The notes: generated from the letters alone by a model not told the origin. A DNA stretch of 64,000 bases from Bacteroidota bacterium (GCA_023461035.1 JAEWOD010000029.1:15299-79298), one strand, 5' to 3'. Shown: positions 15,350-23,998, counted from the stretch's first letter. Made by a program: numbers and translations.

Positions 15350-16882
15350 TTATTCCCACTCTATTGTTGCAGGCGGCTTTGAGCTTATATCGTATGCCAC
15401 CCGGTTTATTCCTTTGACTTCATTGATGATACGGCTGGAAACCAATTCCAAAAATTCATAAGGTAATTTGGACCAAGTCGCCGTCATAAAGTCAATCGTG
15501 TTGGCCGAACGCACCACAGCGGTGTATTCGTAAGTTCGTTCATCCCCCATCACGCCTACCGATTTCACCGGCAAAAGCACTACAAATGCCTGACTTACTT
15601 CATCATACAAATTGTGATTGTATAATTCCTGAATGAAAATATCGTCCGCTTCCTGTAAAATTCTTACTTTTTCCTCATCTACTTCTCCTAACACACGAAT
15701 TCCCAAACCGGGACCGGGAAACGGATGACGATAAACCAATTCTCTCGGAATTCCCAGCTCTACTCCTACTTTTCGTACTTCGTCTTTGAATAATTCGCGA
15801 AGCGGTTCCAGCAATTTCAATTTCATCGTTTCTGGCAATCCGCCTACATTATGGTGTGATTTAATTGTTGCCGAAGGCCCTTTTACCGATTGGGATTCAA
15901 TCACATCGGGATAAATCGTTCCTTGTGCCAGAAATTCGGCATCTTCAAATTTATGGGATTCGGCATCAAAAACTTTGATAAATTCACGCCCAATGATTTT
16001 TCGCTTTTCTTCCGGATCCGATATACCTTTCAGTTTCGACATAAACTGTTCCTGTGCATCCACCATTTTGATGTTCATATGGAAATGCTTGCCGTAATTT
16101 TCCATTACTTTTTTGCCTTCATCTTTGCGCAAAAGTCCGGTATCCACAAAAATACAATTCAGTTGATCGCCAATTGCCTTATGAATCAAAACCGCCGCCA
16201 CAGAGGAATCTACTCCTCCTGATAAACCTAAAATCACTTTTTTATCTCCGACTACTTCTTTGATTCGCTGAACTTCGGTTGAAATAAAATCGGTCAGTTC
16301 CCAATTCTTTTCACATTGACAAATATTAAATACAAAATTCTCCAAAATCTTACTTCCAAATTCGGTATGTGAAACTTCGGGATGAAACTGAACCGCATAA
16401 ATTTTCTTTTCTTCGTTGACTATGGAAGCGATGTCTATATTGGACTTCCCTGCAATTTTAAATCCGCCGGGCAGCTCTGAAACCTCATCAAAATGGCTCA
16501 TCCAAACAGTAGAATTTTCCGGTACATTTTGAAACAAAGCAGAAGTTTCAGTGATCTGAAATGCCGATTTCCCATATTCGCCCTTCTCTCCTTTTTTCAC
16601 TTTTCCGTCCAGCAAATGAGCTGTCAACTGCATTCCGTAACAAATCCCAAAAACCGGAATATTCTGTTCGTACAAAGATTTTTCAACCAATGCCGCGTCT
16701 TCGGCAAAAACCGACGAAGGTCCGCCCGAAAGGATAATTCCCTTGGGTTGTTTGCTCAAAATTTCTTCGAGCGAAGCATTGAAAGGAAGGATTTCGGCAT
16801 ACACACCGAACTCACGTATTCTCCTGGCTATTAATTGATTGTACTGCGAACCGAAGTCCAGAATGATGATTCCGTTTGTCAT
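15350..16882 (-). CDS. guaA: GMP synthase (glutamine-hydrolysing)
   Basis: Converts XMP to GMP using glutamine and ATP, last step of guanylate synthesis. 510 residues from the ATG at 16882. Class I amidotransferase domain (1-195) has the nucleophile Cys81 (GICYGMQ) and the QFHPEVSHTEFG His/Glu pair; the ATP pyrophosphatase domain has the PP-loop LGLSGGVDSSV near residue 222; the C-terminal dimerisation domain ends in PPATIEWE, typical of GuaA. An upstream in-frame ATG at 16900 overlaps a minus-strand -7 box TATTTTTG (16898-16905), so the second Met is preferred. Confidence 0.97.
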   Translation of the reverse strand: MTNGIIILDFGSQYNQLIARRIREFGVYAEILPFNASLEEILSKQPKGIILSGGPSSVFAEDAALVEKSLYEQNIPVFGICYGMQLTAHLLDGKVKKGEKGEYGKSAFQITETSALFQNVPENSTVWMSHFDEVSELPGGFKIAGKSNIDIASIVNEEKKIYAVQFHPEVSHTEFGSKILENFVFNICQCEKNWELTDFISTEVQRIKEVVGDKKVILGLSGGVDSSVAAVLIHKAIGDQLNCIFVDTGLLRKDEGKKVMENYGKHFHMNIKMVDAQEQFMSKLKGISDPEEKRKIIGREFIKVFDAESHKFEDAEFLAQGTIYPDVIESQSVKGPSATIKSHHNVGGLPETMKLKLLEPLRELFKDEVRKVGVELGIPRELVYRHPFPGPGLGIRVLGEVDEEKVRILQEADDIFIQELYNHNLYDEVSQAFVVLLPVKSVGVMGDERTYEYTAVVRSANTIDFMTATWSKLPYEFLELVSSRIINEVKGINRVAYDISSKPPATIEWE

Positions 16883-16897
16883 TGTGCGAAGTTTGCG

Positions 16898-16905
16898 CAA
16901 AAATA
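16898..16905 (-). promoter_or_regulatory. -7 box of the guaA promoter
   Basis: TATTTTTG read on the minus strand, 15 bp upstream of the chosen guaA ATG at 16882. It overlaps the alternative upstream ATG (16900), ruling that codon out as the start. A -33 TTG at proper spacing was not evident. Confidence 0.5.
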
Positions 16906-17021
16906 CTATTCAATTACGAATTTAGAATTACGAAATACGAATTATTTGTCTTTTGTTTTATGTTTCGGACTAAATCATTTATAGAATAAAAATTGTAAAT
17001 TTGATAAAAATCAGAAAGAGA

Positions 17022-17246
17022 ATGAGTACTGCTGAATTAAAATTAGATATCATCAACCGAATAACAAACCTAAAAGAAGCTCATATCATTGAAGAAATTA
17101 AAAATCTTCTTGATTTTGAATTGGATAAAAGTGTTTACCATTTAAGTGTTGAACAAAGAAAGAGGTTGACTGAGGCTAAGGCTGATAAAATATTAACGGA
17201 AACAGATGCAAACAGTGAAATCGAAAAATGGCTGAACGAGAAATAA
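17022..17246 (+). CDS. putative addiction-module antitoxin
   Basis: 74-residue acidic protein of the small 'addiction module component' type that accompanies RelE/ParE toxins in Bacteroidota. Pattern: MSTAELKLDIINRI, a helix to about residue 40, then SVEQRKRLTEAK and the acidic tail NSEIEKWLNEK. It is homologous to the antitoxin at 19210-19443 (shared TELK..II..I, SxEQR and EKWLN). An upstream TTG start is part of a -7 box (TAAATTTG, 16996-17003), so the ATG at 17022 is used. The partner toxin frame overlaps its 3' end by 19 bp but is interrupted by a stop. Confidence 0.7.
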   Translation: MSTAELKLDIINRITNLKEAHIIEEIKNLLDFELDKSVYHLSVEQRKRLTEAKADKILTETDANSEIEKWLNEK

Positions 17247-17530
17247 ATTGAACCGAAAGAGCTAATTTTGAAAGAAAAGAAATTCTCGAATATTGGATTA
17301 ACCGAAATAAATCAAAAACTTACAGTGTTAAACTGAACAAACTCTTCATTGATGCAATAAGAAAGATTGCCAGCTCTCCTGAAATCGGGAGAAAAACAGA
17401 TTTTGATGAAAATGTCCGCTTAAAAATTGTGCGAGATTATCTGCTTTTCTACGAATACGACGAAAAACAAATTAAAATATTATCGGTTTGGGATGGAAAC
17501 AGAGATCAACGCAAACTTGAAATTAAATAA
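17228..17530 (+). pseudogene. RelE/ParE-type toxin inactivated by a nonsense codon
   Basis: From the ATG at 17228, overlapping the antitoxin by 19 bp, the frame reads MAEREIN, then TGA (17249-17251), then stays open for 92 codons: TERANFERKEILEYWINRNK ... LLFYEYDEKQIKILSVWDGN ... to TAA at 17530. The intact paralogue at 18929-19225 has Trp at the TGA position (IIWSEKAAFERKEILAYWIARNK), so the lesion is a TGG to TGA change. No alternative start codon shortly follows. Everything else, including the core LLFYEY strand and the terminal IWDGR-like motif (VWDGNRDQRKL), is preserved, which points to a recent loss. Confidence 0.85.
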
Positions 17531-17576
17531 GCCATGTTATTATTGTGTGAAGTTTGCATAAAATGTGATTTTATGT

Positions 17577-18260
17577 TTATTGAATTAATTCCTTGATTTC
17601 AACATCACCTTCCAGATTCCGCATTTGGCGTTCGACCCATCCGGCACGTTTGCTAACATAACCACTCGGCGGATTCACACGATATTTTTTAGGGTTTGGA
17701 AGATTGACAATAATTCGCGCTGCTTCGTTTTTGGTTAATTGAGAAGCCGGTTTTTTAAAGTATCGCTGCGAAGCCGCTTCAATCCCAAACGTCCCGATTC
17801 CGGTTTCCGAAACATTCAGGTACATTTCCAGAATTCGTTCTTTTCCCCAAACCAATTCTATCATAAAAGTAAAATAAGCCTCCAGCCCTTTCCTGACCCA
17901 ACTTCTACCCTGCCAAAGGAAAACGTTTTTGGCAACTTGTTGCGAAATGGTGCTCGCACCTCGCAGTTTTTTCCCTTCGTTCTTTTCATTGAATTGGAGC
18001 GCCTTTTCTATGTGTTTTCGATCAAATCCATTGTGCGAAACAAACAATTGGTCTTCCGAAGCAATCGCTGCAAGTTTGGCAGATTTGGGCATTTTATCCC
18101 AGGAAATATAATCTCTGTGCAAGCCGTTTCCTTCCACTAAACTGTTGATTTGGGTAATGGTAATCGGCGGATTGATCCATTTCAGCACTACAATGTACAC
18201 CAACTGTGCAATGAACAGAATGATAAAAGTTCGTTTTACTATTTTCCAGAGTCTTCTCAT
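17577..18260 (-). CDS. mtgA: monofunctional peptidoglycan glycosyltransferase
   Basis: 227-residue membrane-anchored GT51 enzyme that polymerises lipid II glycan strands in the periplasm. One N-terminal transmembrane segment (about residues 9-28) and no transpeptidase domain. Motifs in order: AAIASEDQLFVSHNGFD (catalytic Glu of motif 1, EDQxF), KLRGASTISQQVAKNVFLWQGRSWVRKGLEAYFT (motif 2), ERILEMYLNVSETGIGTFGIEAASQRYF (motif 4). A membrane protein gene lies 9 bp upstream on the same strand. The two related TA modules flank this pair of genes. Confidence 0.95.
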   Translation of the reverse strand: MRRLWKIVKRTFIILFIAQLVYIVVLKWINPPITITQINSLVEGNGLHRDYISWDKMPKSAKLAAIASEDQLFVSHNGFDRKHIEKALQFNEKNEGKKLRGASTISQQVAKNVFLWQGRSWVRKGLEAYFTFMIELVWGKERILEMYLNVSETGIGTFGIEAASQRYFKKPASQLTKNEAARIIVNLPNPKKYRVNPPSGYVSKRAGWVERQMRNLEGDVEIKELIQ

Positions 18261-18269
18261 AATTCATTT

Positions 18270-18890
18270 TCATTCAGAAATTTTGAATGATTTTATTCTA
18301 AAAATTAGATTCAAAATTATAAGAATAATTTCAAATATTATACTGAAAATAAAGACATTTAATACACTTGAAATAACAAAAATCAAATCAATTTCATTGT
18401 AAATTATCATTACAAATATCTCAATTATAGATTGAATTAGAAGATAGGCAAAATAACCTAAACTCAGAATCCTGACAATCTTTAAAGTACTTTCAGATAA
18501 GATAATCCAAGTAAAAATAAGCACTGAAATAGAGAATAAATCTGATATAAACTGCCAATAATCAACTTCTTTTACAATAATAAAATTTAAAGTATTTATT
18601 ATAACCGCTGATAAAAGCCCTATACAAGCGGAAATAATTTTAAAGTTTTTATTTCCAAGCAGTTTAAATATGAAAAACGTAATGATTAGAATAATAGAAA
18701 AAGTTATGATTTCTTCATATTTTGCTAAAACATCATTACACAACAACCCATTTGCTGGATTAATTTTATTCAAAAAACGATTTAATAAACTACATAAATA
18801 ACTATCTAAAAAACTTACAATAAAAAGTGCTGTGACTATTAATAATAGGAATTTTGGTTTTTTTAAATAATTCTCAACAAATTTATACAT
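18270..18890 (-). CDS. hypothetical multi-pass membrane protein
   Basis: 206 residues, rich in Ile, Leu and Phe, with six likely membrane segments (about 13-31, 60-78, 84-104, 112-130, 140-160, 170-196). No conserved charged motifs and no family recognised. AT content is visibly higher than in mtgA, which starts 9 bp downstream, so it may be an acquired gene placed in front of mtgA. Function unknown. Confidence 0.55.
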   Translation of the reverse strand: MYKFVENYLKKPKFLLLIVTALFIVSFLDSYLCSLLNRFLNKINPANGLLCNDVLAKYEEIITFSIILIITFFIFKLLGNKNFKIISACIGLLSAVIINTLNFIIVKEVDYWQFISDLFSISVLIFTWIILSESTLKIVRILSLGYFAYLLIQSIIEIFVMIIYNEIDLIFVISSVLNVFIFSIIFEIILIILNLIFRIKSFKISE

Positions 18891-18928
18891 ATTTAAAGCT
18901 TTAGTAAAACAACAAAATTCGCTTTAAA

Positions 18929-19225
18929 TCATCTGATTCTTAATTTTTGCGGGTTTCTTCTTCCATCCCAAATTGTCAGTATAAAAAGCTTCTTATCAAT
19001 CACTTCATAAAAGACTAAATAAACTTTTACTACCCTTACCATAACATTTGGCTCATCAGTTTCCATACCTAAATGAGGGAATTCGGCAATCAGCTGAACC
19101 GTTTTACTGAAAAGTATATTCAGTTTTAAACTATAAGAGTTTGATTTATTTCGGGCTATCCAATAAGCAAGAATCTCTTTTCTCTCAAATGCAGCTTTTT
19201 CTGACCAAATTATTTGTTCAACCAT
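18929..19225 (-). CDS. RelE/ParE family toxin (intact paralogue)
   Basis: 98-residue toxin with the RelE/ParE pattern: IIWSEKAAFERKEILAYWIARNK (N-terminal helix hairpin), QLIAEFPHLGMETD, then the central strand VVKVYLVFYEVIDKKLFILTIWDGRRNPQKL. The IWDGRRNP ending is typical of Bacteroidota RelE/ParE toxins. The gene overlaps its antitoxin (19210-19443) by 16 bp, the same architecture as the broken pair at 17022-17530, to which it is clearly related. No defects are visible. Target (gyrase or ribosome-bound mRNA) cannot be decided from sequence. Confidence 0.85.
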   Translation of the reverse strand: MVEQIIWSEKAAFERKEILAYWIARNKSNSYSLKLNILFSKTVQLIAEFPHLGMETDEPNVMVRVVKVYLVFYEVIDKKLFILTIWDGRRNPQKLRIR

Positions 19226-19443
19226 TTTTCCAAGTCTTTTTCAACCTGTTCATTTGTAAGAAATTTTCCGTTCTGAATTTGCTCTCTTCCCTTCAAAGCC
19301 TCAACTCTTTGTTCCGAGCTTAATTCAAAAACAGGTAACCCGGAATGCAAATCTATCATCCGGAGAATGTCTTCCAACAATTGATTATCTTCCGAATCAG
19401 AAATTTTGGAAATAATATTTTTCTTTAATTCCGTTGTACCCAT
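19210..19443 (-). CDS. putative addiction-module antitoxin
   Basis: 77-residue partner of the toxin at 18929-19225, homologous to the antitoxin at 17022: MGTTELKKNIISKI, a leucine-rich helix (LLEDILRMIDL), FELSSEQRVEALKGREQI, and the acidic C-terminus QVEKDLEKWLNK. The 3' end overlaps the toxin start by 16 bp. The N-terminus does not form an obvious ribbon-helix-helix, so autoregulation is uncertain. purD ends 53 bp upstream on the same strand and could read through into the module. Confidence 0.75.
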   Translation of the reverse strand: MGTTELKKNIISKISDSEDNQLLEDILRMIDLHSGLPVFELSSEQRVEALKGREQIQNGKFLTNEQVEKDLEKWLNK

Positions 19444-19496
19444 TCTTATTGAACTTTTATCAAAATTACGAAAAAAAGCGAAATTCGAATTTCGCC

Positions 19497-20762
19497 CTAA
19501 ATCAATCCAATATCATTCCGATAATACTCATAATCAAAATGAATTTTCTTCACATTTTCATACGCAATTTTTCGAGCGTCTTCCATATTTTCGCCCAATC
19601 CGACTACATTTAAAACACGGCCACCGGAAGTCAGAATCTGTCCGTTGGATTCTTTCGCTCCGGCGATGAAATACGGGCAATCCACCTTTTCCAGACCTCT
19701 GATTTCAAATCCTTTGTCATAATTCAGCGGATATCCGCCCGAAACCATCACCACACAACAGGCTTGTTTTTGAGAGAATTTTAACTCAAAACTTTCTCCC
19801 TTATTGGATTTCATCACAACTTCGTACAAATCATTTTCGAGCAAAGGCAAAGTCGCCTGCGTTTCCGGATCGCCCATTCGCAAATTATATTCAAGCAAAT
19901 AAACTCCTTTTTCGGTAATCATCAGCCCAAAGAAAATCACACCTGAAAACAACAATCCATCTTCTAACAATCCGTTTAAAGTTGGTGTCAAAATATCCTT
20001 TTCAAATGCTTTGTAGAATTCTTCTTTGAACAATGGATTGGGAGCCAAAACACCCATTCCGCCAGTATTCAATCCGGTTTCTCCTTCACCGATTTTCTTA
20101 TGATCTTTTGCCGATATAAACGGAACAATTTCCTTTCCGTTAAAAAACGAAAGAATAGAGGCTTCAAATCCTTCCAGATATTCTTCGATTACCACTTCGC
20201 TTCCGGCATCACCAAAGGTTTTATCTTCCATGATTTCCAAAACGGCTTTTTGGGCTTCTTCAAAATCCTGACAAATGATCACGCCTTTTCCGGCTGCCAA
20301 TCCGCTGGCTTTTACCACAATCGGGAATTCCTGTGATTCCAGGTATTCGATGGCCAGCATCGGTCCCTGAAAGGTTTTATATTTTGCCGTTTTAACACCG
20401 TGTTTTGCCATAAAATCTTTGGCAAATGCTTTACTGGCTTCCAATTGTGCTGCTTTTTTATCGGGACCAAAAACATTTAATCCAAATTCCTGAAACAAAT
20501 CAACAATTCCTCTTGATAATTCATCTTCTGGTCCTACAAACGTCAAGTCGATGTTTTCTTGTTTGGCGAAATCCCGCATTTCTTCTAAAGAATTCAACGA
20601 AACATTGGTTCCAATCTGAGCCGTTCCGGCATTTCCGGGAACAAAGAACAATTCCAATTCTTCTCCTTTCTTTTTAAAATCTTCTGAAAATTTCCAGCCG
20701 ATAGCGTGTTCGCGACCGCCGGAGCCGATGATTAAAATTCGTTTTGAATAATTTTCTGACAT
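19497..20762 (-). CDS. purD: phosphoribosylamine--glycine ligase (GAR synthetase)
   Basis: ATP-grasp enzyme joining 5-phosphoribosylamine and glycine, second step of purine synthesis. 421 residues from the ATG at 20762. N-domain RILIIGSGGREHAIGW, ATP-grasp core with PIVVKASGLAAGKGVIICQ (near residues 130-148) and DAGSEVVIEEYLEGFEAS, and metal-binding EYNLRMGDPETQ near 288. Final gene in the minus-strand run containing the amide-ligase cluster: the preceding small membrane protein gene ends 8 bp before the purD ATG, so they are probably co-transcribed. Confidence 0.97.
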   Translation of the reverse strand: MSENYSKRILIIGSGGREHAIGWKFSEDFKKKGEELELFFVPGNAGTAQIGTNVSLNSLEEMRDFAKQENIDLTFVGPEDELSRGIVDLFQEFGLNVFGPDKKAAQLEASKAFAKDFMAKHGVKTAKYKTFQGPMLAIEYLESQEFPIVVKASGLAAGKGVIICQDFEEAQKAVLEIMEDKTFGDAGSEVVIEEYLEGFEASILSFFNGKEIVPFISAKDHKKIGEGETGLNTGGMGVLAPNPLFKEEFYKAFEKDILTPTLNGLLEDGLLFSGVIFFGLMITEKGVYLLEYNLRMGDPETQATLPLLENDLYEVVMKSNKGESFELKFSQKQACCVVMVSGGYPLNYDKGFEIRGLEKVDCPYFIAGAKESNGQILTSGGRVLNVVGLGENMEDARKIAYENVKKIHFDYEYYRNDIGLI

Positions 20763-20770
20763 AATTATAT

Positions 20771-21256
20771 TTATTTTGCTTCCCATTCTCTGAGAAACGA
20801 TTCAATCTCATCAATAAATCCTACTTCTTTAGTAATTAAAATTTCGACAATTCTAACATTATCCGAAACCTCATCTTCCCATTTAAAATGTATTTGATTT
20901 TCAGACCTTTTATGGATTGAATATTTATAAAGTCTTTTATTAAAATTTATTGGCAATGCTGAACTTCCAATTAAAACAGAATACTTTTGTGGGAGAAAAT
21001 AAATTTCATTTGAAGTCACAAACATATCCGATTTTATACTGTAAAGTCTCGAATTTACATTCAACTTTCTATTGATTCCTGTATAAGAAACGGATTTCAC
21101 TTTCAGATCTTTAAATATTTTTGGTTGCTTATTTCTAAATTTTTCTTTTAACTCCAATGTTTTTTTCCATTTGAAATAGGATCCAATTAAAGAAATAAAA
21201 AATATAAGAACCCATGTTAATAAAGTGATTCCTATAATTTTCAATATTAATTCCAT
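20771..21256 (-). CDS. hypothetical membrane-anchored protein (paralogue of 31564-32029)
   Basis: 161 residues: one N-terminal membrane segment (about 5-27), then a basic stretch KWKKTLELKEKFRNKQ and a soluble domain rich in beta-strand residues, ending in FIDEIESFLREWEAK. No family recognised. It shares layout and motifs (KW+K, K.KF, a +LN/+IN...IY pattern, ILPSSF/FLPQKY, L..YNYEI/L.KYSIH) with the frameshifted gene next to purH, so both are members of one family placed directly beside purine genes. AT-rich relative to purD. It lies 30 bp after the ATP-grasp-like gene and 8 bp before purD. Confidence 0.6.
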   Translation of the reverse strand: MELILKIIGITLLTWVLIFFISLIGSYFKWKKTLELKEKFRNKQPKIFKDLKVKSVSYTGINRKLNVNSRLYSIKSDMFVTSNEIYFLPQKYSVLIGSSALPINFNKRLYKYSIHKRSENQIHFKWEDEVSDNVRIVEILITKEVGFIDEIESFLREWEAK

Positions 21257-21286
21257 AAAATACTTAAAGTTTAAATCCTCCGCAAT

Positions 21287-22465
21287 TTAAACAAAAAACG
21301 CCATAGAGCTTCCGATCCAGATAGCATCTTTTTTATTGAAATCGACGTTAACCATTGCCGCTTTGGTCATCCGAACCAGATTGACCACCCATTCGGGATT
21401 TTCATCTTTGGGATTCCAAAAAAACAACATACGGATTTCGGCTTTGGAAAATTCACCATTTATGTCCTCAAAAAGTGGTTCATACTGCACTTTTCGCTGC
21501 ATGATGAAATTTTCTTTGTCCTGAATCCCATCGATTTCTTCTTGAGTAGGATTCAGATTTACACCGCTTCCGGCAAAGGAAAACAAAGGTTTTAATACAA
21601 AATCTTCCAATTTTTCGTCCGAAGGAAATTCATGTAGAAAATAGCTTTTCGGAATGTAAGAATGATCCAATTTGGGAAGGATGAATTTCGAAATTTTAAA
21701 AAACCAATTGGGATGTGTTACCCATTCGACATCAGCTTCTTCTCTAAAATCAAATTCCAATTTTAAATCAGGGATTCTATCCAATTCATCAAAAATAACA
21801 CGATTGTAAATGCGATGAATAGGAATTTTCCGGCCGTCATTTTCATAGTATAATTTTCTTCCCTCCTTTTTTACTTTGGTCAGGCAAACGGTTTCGATTC
21901 CCAACATTTTTTCAGTGGTTTTGAAGTCCACCAATGTTTTTTGTTTTTCTGGATAAATTTCCAGTAAAACTACATTCTCCGGATTTTCATCGGCAACAAC
22001 CAAGTTTTTAAATTTTTCGATGTATTCCTTTTTTGAAAGCGAATTTTTCAGTTCGCCTAAAAAAGGGTAGGTTTCTATTAAAATTTCTTCATAGATTTTT
22101 TTAAATCCATAGAGCGACGGAAAGGCTTGTAGTTCGATGAGTTGAGGAGAAATCTCTCCGTTTTTATCTTTACAGATTCCAAAATCTATGGCTAAAAATT
22201 CCGGTTTTGAGGTATCATTTGGGACATAAGAATTGGGAGGAATGGCTTTTTCCAATTCTTCTGCGGACATCGATTTGATTTGTGCAATGATGGAATTCGA
22301 AGCATCTATCAATTTCTCCCGAAAAGAAACAGGCAAAAAAACCGGACTTTCCGAAATCCGGAAACCTGAATCTCCGCCACATTTTTCCCGAACCAAATCC
22401 TTTACTTTTTGATAAGATTCCGCTGAAAATCGGGAATTAAACTCTTGTCTGTATTTTGTAATCAT
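21287..22465 (-). CDS. ATP-grasp-like ligase of unknown specificity
   Basis: 392-residue cytoplasmic protein. It has an IDFGICKDKNGEISPQLIELQAFPSL segment near residues 93-118, and a C-terminal region with VLKPLFSFAGSGVNLNP (near 285-301; Lys plus glycine-rich loop as in an ATP-grasp nucleotide-binding site), FIMQRKVQYEPL and AEIRMLFFW, where acidic residues could hold Mg2+. I read it as a divergent member of the ATP-grasp superfamily; this is an inference from motif order. It is the last ligase of the cluster starting at 30.7 kb. Two AT-rich orphans flank it. Confidence 0.55.
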   Translation of the reverse strand: MITKYRQEFNSRFSAESYQKVKDLVREKCGGDSGFRISESPVFLPVSFREKLIDASNSIIAQIKSMSAEELEKAIPPNSYVPNDTSKPEFLAIDFGICKDKNGEISPQLIELQAFPSLYGFKKIYEEILIETYPFLGELKNSLSKKEYIEKFKNLVVADENPENVVLLEIYPEKQKTLVDFKTTEKMLGIETVCLTKVKKEGRKLYYENDGRKIPIHRIYNRVIFDELDRIPDLKLEFDFREEADVEWVTHPNWFFKISKFILPKLDHSYIPKSYFLHEFPSDEKLEDFVLKPLFSFAGSGVNLNPTQEEIDGIQDKENFIMQRKVQYEPLFEDINGEFSKAEIRMLFFWNPKDENPEWVVNLVRMTKAAMVNVDFNKKDAIWIGSSMAFFV

Positions 22466-22533
22466 GGAGTTATATTTTGGTTTCAGGTTTCAAGTTTAAT
22501 CCACCACGGCGGACAAGAATTTCAGGTTTAAAG

Positions 22534-23007
22534 TTAATTAATTTTGATTATTTCATAGCTTTCAAACTCTATGGACTTCATACCAGAAAAACCACCTTCA
22601 TATGAATCAATATCAAATTCCCAAAAAGAAACTTCTCCACCTGTAAAACCTAAATAAATCAGCTTCTTATCAAAATGTGATGTTATTGCTTTTTCTAAAT
22701 ATTCAGAATTATTTTCTTTTAATTTTATTAAAACATCCACATTTAGCAACGTATCATAAAAGATCTCCAACAACTTAATATAATATGAATGATTTAAGAA
22801 ATAAGCAAATGTTTCATTTATAGAAATATCATGCACTACTTCAAAAGAAATTTTTAGTTCGTCAGCTTTTTTATTCTCAATTGAGATAATTTTTAAAATT
22901 TTTGAAACATATTCTTTTTCAATACTTTCTTCTTGTTCTTTTTTTACCTTTTCTCTTTCTAAAGACCTTGAAAAAAATGTAAGAAAATTGTTTCTCATCT
23001 TAAACAT
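22534..23007 (-). CDS. hypothetical protein
   Basis: 157 residues, charged and without a signal peptide or membrane helix. N-terminal coiled-coil-like stretch (SLEREKVKKEQEESIEKEYVSKILKIISIENKKADE, about residues 15-50), then a mixed alpha/beta part ending SFWEFDIDSYEGGFSGMKSIEFESYEIIKIN, which looks like an acidic SMI1/KNR4- or immunity-type ending but does not match firmly. Notably more AT-rich than the amidotransferase and ligase genes either side, so probably a later insertion into the cluster. A Met three codons later could be the start. Confidence 0.5.
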   Translation of the reverse strand: MFKMRNNFLTFFSRSLEREKVKKEQEESIEKEYVSKILKIISIENKKADELKISFEVVHDISINETFAYFLNHSYYIKLLEIFYDTLLNVDVLIKLKENNSEYLEKAITSHFDKKLIYLGFTGGEVSFWEFDIDSYEGGFSGMKSIEFESYEIIKIN

Positions 23008-23071
23008 AGCTTGTTATTTTCTTTCAATTTTTATCAAAAATCTTAATACATCAAAATTTATCATTCATCAT

Positions 23072-23911
23072 TTAAACCAACTCAACCTTTTTTTTAGTAA
23101 TTTTTTCGGTGGCATCCTGTAAAAATCTGGGAATGATTTGGGCCTGCGTCAAAATAATTTTATCCGGATCATCAATTCTGTCCAGGGTTTCCTGGTATTT
23201 CTCCAAACCGTGGTGTTTGATCATCGTTTGCTTATTGTTTTCATCTTTCAGATTTTCCATAAAGCCAACTGGTTCTGCTTCCGGATGGAATTGGGTTCCA
23301 AAGATTTCATCTGAAAAACGAATCGCCATGATGGCTCTTTCCAATTTTATATGCGGACGGATTTTTTCCAAAGCCACGATTTTCATATCAAAAAGTTCGA
23401 TTTTCTCATCATCCGGCTCTATGCATTGGTAAGCACGTGAGTCGATTCCATAAAAAGGATCGGGTAAATTTTCAAACAAAAATTCCTGCGTACCTTCTAT
23501 GGTCTTATGAATCGGCATGACACCAAACGAATAACTTTTTCGTGTGCAAACATTTGCTAATTCCCAATGAATAACGGCCAATTGAAACGAATGACAGATT
23601 AAAAATAAATATTTTTTATCCTCATTGTTTACATTATGCAACCAAACATCATCCAGAAATTTAGCATACTTTTCTTCCCAAATAAATCCTTCCGGATGTG
23701 GATTTCCGGGACCACCTGAGGAAATAAAGATATCGTACTGAGCAACTTCCGGAACCTCACACCTATACCGTACATCGTAAATATCGATCGTTATTTGTTC
23801 TGTAGAAACGGCACGAAACGCTTTCACTAAATCCACGATATTTTTAAATCCTTGGTTAGGATGATTATTGTTCATGTCCAAAAGGGCAATACGTATTTCT
23901 TTATGTTTCAT
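23072..23911 (-). CDS. class I glutamine amidotransferase-like protein
   Basis: 279-residue single-domain GATase1. It has the oxyanion loop SSGGPGNPHPEG (near 64-75), the nucleophile Cys106 in LICHSFQ, and His209/Glu211 in FGTQFHPEAEP, i.e. a complete Cys-His-Glu triad. Such domains release ammonia from glutamine or cleave gamma-glutamyl bonds. There is no fused synthetase domain, so its partner is probably one of the neighbouring ligases (GCS2-type, 87 bp upstream; ATP-grasp genes around it). An about 55-residue C-terminal extension (IKHHGLEKYQETLDRIDDPDKI onward) is unusual for plain GATase1 proteins. Confidence 0.85.
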   Translation of the reverse strand: MKHKEIRIALLDMNNNHPNQGFKNIVDLVKAFRAVSTEQITIDIYDVRYRCEVPEVAQYDIFISSGGPGNPHPEGFIWEEKYAKFLDDVWLHNVNNEDKKYLFLICHSFQLAVIHWELANVCTRKSYSFGVMPIHKTIEGTQEFLFENLPDPFYGIDSRAYQCIEPDDEKIELFDMKIVALEKIRPHIKLERAIMAIRFSDEIFGTQFHPEAEPVGFMENLKDENNKQTMIKHHGLEKYQETLDRIDDPDKIILTQAQIIPRFLQDATEKITKKKVELV

Positions 23912-23998
23912 TCCTCAATAATTTGTGCAAATTTAGGAAACTCCTCTCAAAATGAGGGTTGAATCGTATTTTTTATCCTTATCAATTTATCCACAAAA

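Noticed and set aside
17228..17530. Programmed readthrough or selenocysteine at the TGA in the toxin frame
   Set aside because: The residue is Trp in the paralogue, no SECIS-like structure was seen, and simple nonsense mutation explains it.
22481..22538. Short direct repeat TTTCAGGTTT.AAGTTTAA around CCACCACGGCGGAC between two cluster genes
   Set aside because: Only about 20 bp, intergenic, with similar AT-rich words elsewhere (for example 26098); not enough to call a mobile element.
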